Source: an uncultured Veillonella sp.
GTDB taxonomy: Bacteria > Bacillota > Negativicutes > Veillonellales > Veillonellaceae
NCBI GenBank assembly: GCA_934183145.1
Contig: CAKPSA010000069.1
Location: forward strand, 1-6,385
Length of the DNA: 6,385 bases
Direction of reading: 5' to 3'
Made by a program: the position numbers and the translations under genes. The notes beneath the pieces are model-generated. The model saw only the letters and a program-made list of their open reading frames with translations, was not told the origin of the DNA and did not search any database. Shown in pieces: positions 1 through 5,088 of the stretch (position 1 is its first letter; the number at the start of each line of letters is the position of its first letter).

Positions 1-15
1 ATAGTCGACTTTTAG

Positions 16-31
16 TCATACATGGTATGAT
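16..31 (+). promoter_or_regulatory. Extended -10 promoter with small palindrome before glpT
   Basis: TATGAT at 26-31 is preceded by TGG, which gives an extended -10 element (TGn before the hexamer). It sits in the right arm of a perfect 6-bp inverted repeat, TCATAC-ATG-GTATGA (16-30). No good -35 is visible at 3-8, as is common for extended -10 promoters, but the window edge limits the view. A start near 38 would give a leader of about 24 nt. The palindrome could be an operator; no regulator is identified. Confidence 0.4.
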
Positions 32-61
32 AAAAAAGACATTTTGTAGAAAGGATGTGTG

Positions 62-1396
62 ATGATGTCGATTTTCTCTCCAGCTCCTCATATTGAACGA
101 TTACCAGAGGGGCAAATCGATTCCACCTACAAACGTCTTCGCAAAGAAGTCTTTGCAGGTACTTTTATTGGTTATGCTACATTCTATTTGATCCGTCAAA
201 ACTTTAGTTTGGCTGTTCCGTACATGATTGCTGAGTACGGCTACACTAAAGCGGACCTTGGTATTGTCATGACCCTCTTATCCGTAGCGTACGGCGTAAG
301 TAAATTTGTCATGGGTAATGCGTCTGACCGCTCTAACCCAAAATACTTCTCCACAGTAGGTCTATTGCTCAGTGCTTTAGTTATGTTATTATTCGGCACC
401 TTACCTGGTGTTTTAAGCAGTATTCCTATCATGTGCGTGCTCGCCTTCTTAAATGGTTGGTTCCAAGGTATGGGCTATCCTCCATATGCGAAAAATATGG
501 TAACTTGGTTCTCCCGTTCTGAACGCGGCGCTTGGTGGTCCTGGTGGAATGTATCCCACAACCTTGGTGGCGGTATCATCGCACCTCTTGCTACGTTAGG
601 TATCTATCTATTTGGTACATGGCATAGTATTTTCTTCTTCCCTGCTCTTATTTCTATCGTGTTAGCTGTTGTTACATTCTTCTTGTTGAAAGATACACCT
701 CAGTCCTGTGGCTTGCCACCTATCGAAGAATACAAGCACGAACCAGTAGCAGCTGAAGTAAGTGATGAAAACAAAACTACTTTCAAAGAAATCTTCTACA
801 AATATATTTTGCATAACAAATACTTATGGTATCTTGCAATTGCGAATATCTTTGTATACTTCATCCGTTACGGTGTAGTAAGCTGGGCTCCTACTTATTT
901 GACAGCTGTAAAAGGCTTTACAAAAGAAGGTTCCCGTTGGGCTTACTTCTTGTATGAATGGGCTGGTATTCCAGGCATGCTCGTAAGCGGCTATTTGAGT
1001 GACCGTGTATTCCGCGGCCGCCGTGCTCCAGCTACGATTTGCTTCATGCTATTCGTTATCTTGGCAATCCTCGTTTACTGGTTCAACCCAGCAGGCAATA
1101 TCCTTATCGATAACTTAGCACTTATCGCTATCGGCTTCCTCATCTACGGACCAGTTATGATGATCGGCCTTCAAGCAGCAGACATGGTACCACGTGTAGC
1201 AACAGGTGGCGCTACTGGTCTTACAGGCCTTCTTGGTTACCTCATCGGTTCCGCTGGTGCTGGTGCCTTCATGGGTCTCATGGTTGACCTTTATGGTTGG
1301 GATGGCGGCTTCGTAGCCCTCGTAGGTGCATGTATCCTCGCTATCGTATTCCTACTTCTCACACTTGGTGATAAATCCCAAGCAAAAGAACAGTAA
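62..1396 (+). CDS. glpT: GlpT-type glycerol-3-phosphate:phosphate antiporter (MFS, OPA family)
   Basis: This inner-membrane transporter would import glycerol-3-phosphate in exchange for inorganic phosphate. The 444-residue protein follows Escherichia coli GlpT almost end to end: N-terminus SIFSPAPH, the loop motif SDRSNP, GWFQGMG, the central-loop segment DTPQSCGLPPIEEYK, FVYFIRYG and FLIYGPVMMIG. About 12 membrane segments are evident. With the ATG at 62, the two substrate-phosphate arginines fall at R45 (LIRQNF) and R269 (FIRYG), the same numbers as in E. coli. The His165 equivalent is H166 in SHNLGGG. E. coli Lys46, next to R45, is Gln here. ATG 62 is preferred over GTG 59 and ATG 65 because the GAAAGG site (49-54) is then 7 nt upstream. 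No glpK, glpA or glpF gene adjoins, so it appears to be a single-gene unit. Other OPA members (UhpT, UhpC) fit less well. Confidence 0.93.
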   Translation: MMSIFSPAPHIERLPEGQIDSTYKRLRKEVFAGTFIGYATFYLIRQNFSLAVPYMIAEYGYTKADLGIVMTLLSVAYGVSKFVMGNASDRSNPKYFSTVGLLLSALVMLLFGTLPGVLSSIPIMCVLAFLNGWFQGMGYPPYAKNMVTWFSRSERGAWWSWWNVSHNLGGGIIAPLATLGIYLFGTWHSIFFFPALISIVLAVVTFFLLKDTPQSCGLPPIEEYKHEPVAAEVSDENKTTFKEIFYKYILHNKYLWYLAIANIFVYFIRYGVVSWAPTYLTAVKGFTKEGSRWAYFLYEWAGIPGMLVSGYLSDRVFRGRRAPATICFMLFVILAILVYWFNPAGNILIDNLALIAIGFLIYGPVMMIGLQAADMVPRVATGGATGLTGLLGYLIGSAGAGAFMGLMVDLYGWDGGFVALVGACILAIVFLLLTLGDKSQAKEQ

Positions 1397-1424
1397 TCTA
1401 CAACAAACTGTTGTAAGAACGTAA

Positions 1425-1461
1425 AAAATCCCCTAGTAATACATGGTTACTAGGGGATTTT
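1425..1461. terminator. Bidirectional Rho-independent terminator
   Basis: A perfect 15-bp stem, AAAATCCCCTAGTAA at 1425-1439 and its complement at 1447-1461, closes a 7-nt loop. An A-run on the left (1423-1428) and T-run on the right (1458-1461) give a U-tract in both directions. It lies 28 nt after glpT and 32 nt after the converging minus-strand gene, so it should end both transcripts. Confidence 0.9.
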
Positions 1462-1493
1462 ATTATGTCTCAAAATATATACTGCACTACATT

Positions 1494-2267
1494 CTATGCT
1501 ACACACAAAGAACTATTGAGAACTTTCAAATTATACACCAGACCAAGTCGCGCCAAACCGTGCAATGCAACAGCTGTAACAGGATCGATGAAACCAAATA
1601 CACCAGCACCGATGATGGCAATGTGGAATACAATGGACACGATGAGTAGACCTAAATGGGATTGCTTTGTTCCTTTTGAAAGCTCCGATACAGGAGATGC
1701 ATCATCCACAAGAGAGCCCATCATGAGCGCCACTAAGATAAGCTCCAAGGAACATGGGCATAGTACCAATAACAAGGTTACAGTATGTATGAAATCCTGT
1801 GTCAATGCAAAGGATCCCATAGATAATAGCAATACGGCCACAACAATGACAGATGAATAATTGTTAATACCCTGACGCATAGCAACGAGTTGAGCTGGCA
1901 TGGCAGGAAGCATATCATCATCTAAGGTATAATGTGACTCGCCTGTGATAAGCTGTTCCAAGAAGAAACCTGCCTGTACAATGAGGCCCACATAAGCCGC
2001 CGTATGATAATCGCCAATGGAAATAAGCGCTACCATGGCCACAACAATAAGGAAATTAGCGTGGATCTCTAAATGCTTCAAAATACTTTGAACGCTATTG
2101 ATGAGCAGCGGCAACCCACAAACAAGAACCGTCACCCAAGCCAAGTCAATAACAGGATTGAATGACTCTGTGATGGCATCTAATAGAATAAATAAAACAC
2201 CTAGTGCCAAAATAGCACCTTGCGTAAATAACGACACCTGCGCCGATAAAGACTGTAAAAATTTCAT
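1494..2267 (-). CDS. P1B-type metal ATPase membrane core lacking catalytic domains
   Basis: This 257-residue polytopic membrane protein reads like a heavy-metal P1B ATPase with its cytoplasmic domains removed. Two N-terminal segments (about 15-33, 42-58) precede IHANFLIVVAMVALISIGDY (68-87) and AAYVGLIVQAGFFLEQL, which match the pair before the actuator domain. PAQLVAMRQG (124-133) resembles the first strand of that domain, but the chain then enters the next membrane segment (about 138-155). The ion-binding CPC motif is at 170-172 (LLLVLCPCSLELILVAL). After SLVDDASPVSELSKGTKQS the last two segments follow, where about 300 residues with DKTGT and the nucleotide domain should be. DKTGT is absent, so ATP-driven pumping is not expected; metal binding or partner regulation is possible. 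ATG 2267 is chosen over GTG 2285 because AGAGAGG lies 5 nt upstream. It is transcribed alone, converging on glpT. The homology is by eye; pseudogene origin is not excluded, but the frame is intact. Confidence 0.72.
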   Translation of the reverse strand: MKFLQSLSAQVSLFTQGAILALGVLFILLDAITESFNPVIDLAWVTVLVCGLPLLINSVQSILKHLEIHANFLIVVAMVALISIGDYHTAAYVGLIVQAGFFLEQLITGESHYTLDDDMLPAMPAQLVAMRQGINNYSSVIVVAVLLLSMGSFALTQDFIHTVTLLLVLCPCSLELILVALMMGSLVDDASPVSELSKGTKQSHLGLLIVSIVFHIAIIGAGVFGFIDPVTAVALHGLARLGLVYNLKVLNSSLCVA

Positions 2268-2333
2268 ATAGACCTCTCTATACACTAGAACCGGCCTTAC
2301 TTACTCCGGAAATAAAACAAAAAACAACACAAT

Positions 2334-2385
2334 ATTAATTCAGAACTCTCTATACCTAAATTAATTCAAAACCCTATGAACCTAA
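2334..2385. repeat. Tandem 26-bp imperfect repeat in leader region
   Basis: Two adjacent 26-bp units (2334-2359, 2360-2385) both begin ATTAATTCA and end ACCTAA, with about 21 of 26 positions identical. They lie inside the predicted 5' untranslated leader of the P1B-core gene, between its promoter and ribosome-binding site. The role is unknown; they may be a slippage duplication or a paired protein-binding site. Confidence 0.6.
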
Positions 2386-2404
2386 AGTATTTTATAAATC
2401 TACG

Positions 2405-2418
2405 TACCCATAGGGGTA
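2405..2418. promoter_or_regulatory. CsoR/RcnR-like operator palindrome
   Basis: TACCC-ATAG-GGGTA is a perfect 5-bp inverted repeat with a G4 run, and TATA follows it. This resembles the C/G-tract palindromes flanked by TA that CsoR/RcnR-family metal sensors bind before copper and nickel export genes. It lies about 10-24 nt downstream of the predicted start of the minus-strand transcript encoding the P1B-core protein, a place suited to repression. No csoR-like gene is in the window. The assignment is inference from motif and context. Confidence 0.5.
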
Positions 2419-2434
2419 TATCTATAATGTAAAT

Positions 2435-2463
2435 ATTATACAAAATATACGAATTATATACAA
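2435..2463 (-). promoter_or_regulatory. Minus-strand promoter for the P1B-core gene
   Basis: Reading the minus strand, TTGTAT (2463-2458) is separated by exactly 17 nt from a consensus TATAAT (2440-2435). Transcription would start near 2428, leaving a leader of about 160 nt that carries the TACCC/GGGTA palindrome and the 26-bp tandem repeat before the ATG at 2267. The region is very AT-rich, so chance matches are possible, but spacing and -10 are ideal. Confidence 0.6.
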
Positions 2464-2550
2464 ATTGATTTTTTCGATAAATGATAAAGAACTATAATCT
2501 CTAGATAGAATAGGGAAAGAATAAATTCATAAAAATAACCTCGAAGCTAT

Positions 2551-2629
2551 GAGCTTTAATTGAAAGCTCCTATTTCTTTATTAGACGTAGAAAGAACAGG
2601 TCCCTAAAAACGACTTAGCTCGCTATGGA
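2551..2629. repeat. 79-bp direct repeat, copy 1 (lacks the closing hairpin arm)
   Basis: This segment matches 2714-2792 at 77 of 79 positions. It begins with a small hairpin, GAGCTTT-AATTG-AAAGCTC (2551-2569), and carries GAAAGAACAGGTCCCTAAAA (2590-2609). In the other copy that sequence is the left arm of a long stem. Here the right arm is missing and unrelated sequence follows 2629, so this copy looks like a truncated duplicate of the repeat behind the arsC-like gene. Confidence 0.85.
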
Positions 2630-2713
2630 CGCTCTTCCTCAGAGGCCCTAGTTGAAGATGCTAATTTCATATAAAAAGAAAAGCCCCTATCTCTAAAAAT
2701 GACATTCCCTTAA

Positions 2714-2792
2714 GAGCTTTAGTTGAAAGCTCTTATTTCTTTATTAGACGTAGAAAGAACAGGTCCCTAAAAACGACTTAGCTCGCTATGGA
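2714..2792. repeat. 79-bp direct repeat, copy 2
   Basis: This is the second copy of the 79-bp element, offset 163 bp from copy 1, with two substitutions, both inside the small GAGCTTT/AAAGCTC hairpin (2714-2732). This copy is followed by the right arm of a 20-bp stem, so it carries the complete structure behind the arsC-like gene. Two copies with different flanks point to a local duplication or a small dispersed palindromic element. Confidence 0.85.
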
Positions 2793-2815
2793 GGCTTTTA
2801 GGGACCTGTTCTTTC
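2753..2815 (-). terminator. Long hairpin behind the arsC-like gene, probable terminator
   Basis: A perfect 20-bp stem pairs GAAAGAACAGGTCCCTAAAA (2753-2772) with its complement at 2796-2815. It closes a 23-nt loop containing a small TAGC-TC-GCTA hairpin. It starts 17 nt after the arsC-like stop codon. No clean U-tract follows on the minus strand (the arm ends CUUUC, then UACG), so it may act more as a 3'-end stabiliser or repeat-derived structure than as a classic terminator. Confidence 0.55.
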
Positions 2816-2832
2816 GGTTAACTAATATGAAA

Positions 2833-3186
2833 TTAGAGATTCAACGCTTCAATCCATTCTGCTTCTTTAAAGCCAACGAGAACTTTGTCTTCCAGAACCA
2901 AGATAGGGCGTTTTACAAGCATGCCATTGGATGCTAATAAAGCGAGTTTTTCTTCTTCGCTAAGGTTTGGTAATTTATCCTTCAATTGTTGTTCACGATA
3001 AATCATACCAGATGTATTGAAGAATGCTTTCAAGTCTTTACCAGATTGTGGGTACCATGCAGCGATTTCTTCAGCTGTAGGGTTTTCAGATTTAATGTCA
3101 CGATCTGTGTATTTAATATTATGATCATCTAAGAATTTCTTTGCTTTTTTGCATGTTGTACATTTAGGATATTCAACGAATAACAT
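2833..3186 (-). CDS. ArsC/Spx/YffB-family thioredoxin-fold protein
   Basis: This 117-residue cytoplasmic protein has the usual length and order of the arsenate reductase-like family. A first strand, MLFVEYPKC, leads into a CxxC pair (C9-T-T-C12) and the helix KKAKKFLDDHNI. Further on are the segment YTDRDIKSENPTAEEI, LVKRPILV (R93-P94, the conserved cis-proline region) and the C-terminal VGFKEAEWIEAL. The family includes ArsC reductases, the RNA-polymerase-binding regulators Spx and MgsR, and YffB-like proteins. Sequence alone does not separate these. Only one of the other E. coli ArsC catalytic arginines (R94 equivalent) is clear, and no ars genes are nearby, so a general thiol or stress role is more likely than arsenic resistance. 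AAGGAG lies 5 nt before the ATG. The gene has its own promoter just after higA and could also receive read-through from it. Confidence 0.85.
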   Translation of the reverse strand: MLFVEYPKCTTCKKAKKFLDDHNIKYTDRDIKSENPTAEEIAAWYPQSGKDLKAFFNTSGMIYREQQLKDKLPNLSEEEKLALLASNGMLVKRPILVLEDKVLVGFKEAEWIEALNL

Positions 3187-3237
3187 AGCGTCTCCTTATA
3201 GTAATACATAATGTTATAACGATATATTTATAAGTTA

Positions 3238-3266
3238 AGTGTACCAAATATATCGAAAACTATCAA
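3238..3266 (-). promoter_or_regulatory. Promoter of the arsC-like gene
   Basis: On the minus strand, TTGATA (3266-3261) lies 17 nt from TACACT (3243-3238), and TGG before the hexamer makes it an extended -10. The leader would be about 45 nt. The spacer, including TTTCGATATA and TTGG, matches that of the DUF554 promoter at 4969-4997 (24 of 29 positions over both promoters), which suggests shared control or a strong shared promoter type. Confidence 0.72.
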
Positions 3267-3270
3267 TATT

Positions 3271-3591
3271 TTATTGACAATCTACAGGTTCTAATGCATT
3301 ACAATGATCAATAGAGCTTAGTACTTCCTTCATCCCTGCACTATGCTTTGCGGTACGTAAATCAACATCCATCTGCAACCGCAAGAAATATCCTTCAGAA
3401 ACACCAAAGTATTTAGCTAAACGTAGAGAGGTATCTGCTGAAATAGCGCGTGTCCCATTCAAGATTTCCTGAATACGTGAAACAGGCACATGTATATCTT
3501 TAGCTAATCGATAAGCAGATAGGCCTAATGGCTCCATAAACTCTTCTTTTAATATTTCACTAATGGTAGGTGTTGAAATAAACTTGTCCAT
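3271..3591 (-). CDS. higA: HigA-family antitoxin, XRE-type helix-turn-helix protein
   Basis: This 106-residue DNA-binding protein would neutralise a HigB-type ribosome-dependent mRNA interferase and repress its own operon. The leader STPTISEILKEEFMEPLGLS is typical of HigA antidotes. The helix-turn-helix region runs from about residue 24 to 70 (LSAYRLAKDIHVPVSRIQEILNGTRAISADTSLRLAKYFG), followed by the hallmark EGYFLRLQMDVDLRTAK. The ATG at 3591 has AGAGAGGA 7 nt upstream. It follows the higB remnant by 16 nt, in the usual toxin-first order of higBA. The toxin is destroyed, so HigA is an orphan antitoxin that may persist as a repressor or as protection against HigB from elsewhere. No terminator separates it from the arsC-like gene 84 nt downstream. 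Confidence 0.9.
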   Translation of the reverse strand: MDKFISTPTISEILKEEFMEPLGLSAYRLAKDIHVPVSRIQEILNGTRAISADTSLRLAKYFGVSEGYFLRLQMDVDLRTAKHSAGMKEVLSSIDHCNALEPVDCQ

Positions 3592-3607
3592 ATATATATC
3601 CTCTCTA

Positions 3608-3770
3608 TTAATGATAATCTATAATTTCTACATCATAAAAACTATTAATATCTTTCACTTTAAAACATAACCTATACTGGCTATTAATCCGTAAACTATA
3701 CTGGCCAAAGCGATTGCCTTGCAATAACTCTAAGCGATTACCTGGTGGGCACTTTAAAGCCGATAATCAT
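3608..3770 (-). pseudogene. higB: Internally deleted higB toxin remnant
   Basis: Read from about 3766 to the TAA at 3608-3610, the minus strand encodes LSALKCPPGNRLELLQGN, then RFGQYSLRINSQYRLCF and DVEIIDYH. This is the C-terminal half of a HigB/RelE-fold toxin, including the conserved PPGNRLE, GQYS-RIN, YR-CF and VEI-DYH motifs. A full family member has about 92 residues; about 50 are recognisable. The start region also survives: ATG at 3770 with AAAGGAGAG 5 nt upstream, reading MIIGFKVPTR and then a stop, out of frame with the C-terminal part, which itself meets a TGA at 3769-3767. The central N-terminal portion is therefore deleted with a frame change. No working toxin is expected. The conserved basic and aromatic residues of the C-terminal half remain, so the loss may be fairly recent. 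Confidence 0.85.
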
Positions 3771-3785
3771 AGAATCTCTCCTTTG

Positions 3786-3814
3786 ATTATACCTGTTTTA
3801 CAGGTATAACTCAA
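3786..3814 (-). promoter_or_regulatory. higBA promoter with embedded HigA-type operator
   Basis: On the minus strand TTGAGT (3814-3809) and TATAAT (3791-3786) are 17 nt apart. A perfect palindrome with 10-bp arms, TTATACCTGT-TTT-ACAGGTATAA (3787-3809), covers the spacer and -10, an ideal place for autorepression by HigA. The ribosome-binding site (3776-3784) and the ATG of the deleted toxin follow at once. The regulator assignment is inferred from position and family habit. Confidence 0.8.
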
Positions 3815-4036
3815 TAATATATACCTTCAAAACGAGTATATTGTGGAATAACTTTATTCTATAAATGATTTCGGTAAAGGATTTCTCTAAACTCTCACTC
3901 AAATCCTACTATTCTCCTGACTCTATTGGTCACCTATTTCGGAATGTATCTAGTTCTAGTCATGACTTGAAGATAAGCAAAGCTTAATACTAACTTTTAA
4001 AAAATTATCCATATAACTAATAGCCACGAATATAAA
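3815..4036. other. Intergenic stretch with no recognisable gene
   Basis: This AT-rich stretch between the higBA promoter and the DUF554 terminator shows no open frame with a ribosome-binding site on either strand. The only structure noticed is a weak 7-bp inverted repeat, AGGATTT/AAATCCT, near 3883-3912. It may be decayed sequence; no family is recognisable. Confidence 0.5.
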
Positions 4037-4103
4037 AAGACCTATATTCTCCAGGCTTTCATGTGCAAAGTACAGCAGTGAAAGGTTAGAGAATATAGGT
4101 CTT
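4037..4103 (-). terminator. Terminator hairpin downstream of the DUF554 gene
   Basis: A perfect 15-bp stem, AAGACCTATATTCTC (4037-4051) with its complement at 4089-4103, is continued inside by CTTTCA/TGAAAG (4056-4061, 4079-4084). On the minus strand the stem ends directly in a run of five U, so it should terminate the DUF554 transcript about 100 nt past its stop codon. The branched 37-nt interior is larger than a minimal terminator needs. Confidence 0.75.
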
Positions 4104-4205
4104 ATAAGATGTAGTAAGTTGTAGCAAATAAAGGGTTAATTATAGCTTAGCCAATATAATATAACTAATATTCTAGCTGAGACAATTTAGATGATATACA
4201 CTTAT

Positions 4206-4922
4206 TTACAGCAAGAATGTAAGTCCCATAGCCACAAAGATGGCTGGCAATAGGTTCGCAATGCGGATTTTACCAGGCCAGATGAGGTCTATACCGACGC
4301 AGAAGATCAGAATAGATCCCACGTAGGATAGGTTATCGATAGCGCTCGGTGTCATCAACGGTGCCGCGATGTGTGCCATAGCGGTAATAATCCATTGGGT
4401 AATCCCTACAGGAATAAAGGAGAACAACGCGCCCTTCCCCATAGAGGATACCATCACCATAACAATGATGCCGTCGAGGATACCTTTCAACAATAGCGTT
4501 TGGTAATTGCCAGTCAAACCGTCTTGGATAGAGCCTAATACGCCCATGGCTCCCACTGTAAATGTAAGAGAGGCCGTAATAAAAGCGTGCGTAAACTGCG
4601 GATCACCAGTGTTACCAGTTTTGGCTTTCACCCAGTCACCAAATACAGTAATCCAACGGTTAAGGTCGATGAGCTCGCCAATTACGGCGCCTGCCACCAT
4701 ACTAATGATCATGAGCATAGGCCCCGTCGTTTGTATCGTGCCGTTTACGATGACTAGCATATACTGCATGGCACCGCTCATCCCGAGGAGGAGAACAATA
4801 ATGCCGCTCACCATCATGAGCGTCTGTTTCAAATTTTCTTTCATAAACCGACCAAATGCGAGGCCGCACAAGCTGCCGGCTATGATGAGGCCAATATTAA
4901 TGGCCGTGCCTAAACCAATCAT
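4206..4922 (-). CDS. DUF554 family membrane protein (YdfK/YqgA-like)
   Basis: This 238-residue integral membrane protein of unknown function matches the DUF554 family in length and pattern. It has the N-terminus MIGLGTAINIGLIIAGSLCGLAFGR, then GPMLMIISMVAGAVIGELIDL, the central block FITASLTFTVGAMGVLGSIQDGLTGNYQTLLLKGILDGI, and near the end SYVGSILIFCVGIDLIWPGKIRIANLLPAIFVA. About six or seven hydrophobic segments are visible. The family is sometimes suggested to be transporters, but no substrate is established. The ATG at 4922 has AGAAAGGG about 6 nt upstream. It is a single-gene unit with its own promoter at 4969-4997 and a terminator at 4037-4103. Its promoter closely resembles that of the arsC-like gene. 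Confidence 0.9.
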   Translation of the reverse strand: MIGLGTAINIGLIIAGSLCGLAFGRFMKENLKQTLMMVSGIIVLLLGMSGAMQYMLVIVNGTIQTTGPMLMIISMVAGAVIGELIDLNRWITVFGDWVKAKTGNTGDPQFTHAFITASLTFTVGAMGVLGSIQDGLTGNYQTLLLKGILDGIIVMVMVSSMGKGALFSFIPVGITQWIITAMAHIAAPLMTPSAIDNLSYVGSILIFCVGIDLIWPGKIRIANLLPAIFVAMGLTFLL

Positions 4923-4968
4923 ATATTTCCCTTTCTGAATTGTGAAAGTAATAGCTTATTTCATCATC

Positions 4969-4997
4969 AGTATACCAACTATATCGAAATAAATCAA
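4969..4997 (-). promoter_or_regulatory. Promoter of the DUF554 gene
   Basis: On the minus strand TTGATT (4997-4992) is 17 nt from TATACT (4974-4969), with TGG before the hexamer (extended -10). The leader is about 40 nt. Spacer bases TTTCGATATA and TTGG recur in the promoter of the arsC-like gene. Confidence 0.72.
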
Positions 4998-5055
4998 TTT
5001 ATCATAGTATACAACCAATCTATACAGTTATATGGCTCTAGATAAAACATATAGC

Positions 5056-5088
5056 AAAAAGCCCCTATCCCGTGAAGGATAGAGGCTT
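5056..5088 (-). terminator. Rho-independent terminator of the candidate small RNA
   Basis: A 12-bp stem, AAGCCCCTATCC (5059-5070) with GGATAGAGGCTT (5077-5088), closes a 6-nt loop. On the minus strand the one imperfect position is a U-G wobble and the stem runs into five U (5060-5056). On the plus strand it is a C-A mismatch with no U-tract. The structure therefore acts on minus-strand transcripts, from the small RNA and perhaps tag. Confidence 0.85.

Larger units (their letters stand above)
2651..2845. repeat. Inverted-repeat pair flanking repeat copy 2 and the arsC-like 3' end
   Basis: GTTGAA-gatg-CTAATTTCATAT (2651-2672) is repeated inverted at 2825-2845 (ATATGAAATTAG-aga-TTCAAC). The second arm includes the last codons and stop of the arsC-like gene and the bases just after them. 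The arms share a 12-bp perfect core plus a 6-bp block, separated by 4 versus 3 unmatched bases. They enclose about 150 bp with repeat copy 2 and its long hairpin. This may be a duplicated and inverted fragment of the gene end. No transposase is present. Confidence 0.55.

Noticed and set aside
1465..1860. 131-codon plus-strand frame opposite the P1B-core gene
   Set aside because: It is low-complexity antisense sequence opposite a membrane protein with clear family features and a good ribosome-binding site; no start signal of its own.
1935..1946. TGES (residues 108-111) in the P1B-core protein, like the actuator-domain TGE motif
   Set aside because: It lies before the stretch resembling the start of the actuator domain (PAQLVAMRQG), not about 40 or more residues after it as in real ATPases, so it is probably chance rather than a working dephosphorylation loop.
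2675..2700. AAAAGCCCCTATCTC as another terminator like that at 5059-5088
   Set aside because: The matching GGGGCTTTT arm is missing nearby, so it is at most a terminator remnant.
2551..2792. Possible CRISPR array from the two 79-bp repeats
   Set aside because: There are only two copies, the repeat is far too long, spacing does not fit a spacer, and no cas gene is present.
2833..3186. Arsenic-resistance arsenate reductase as a firm call
   Set aside because: There is no arsR, arsB or acr3 neighbour, and two of the three catalytic arginines of E. coli ArsC are not evident; only the family is supported.
4507..4938. 143-codon plus-strand frame opposite the DUF554 gene
   Set aside because: It is an antisense shadow of a well-matched family member, with no ribosome-binding site and no recognisable product.
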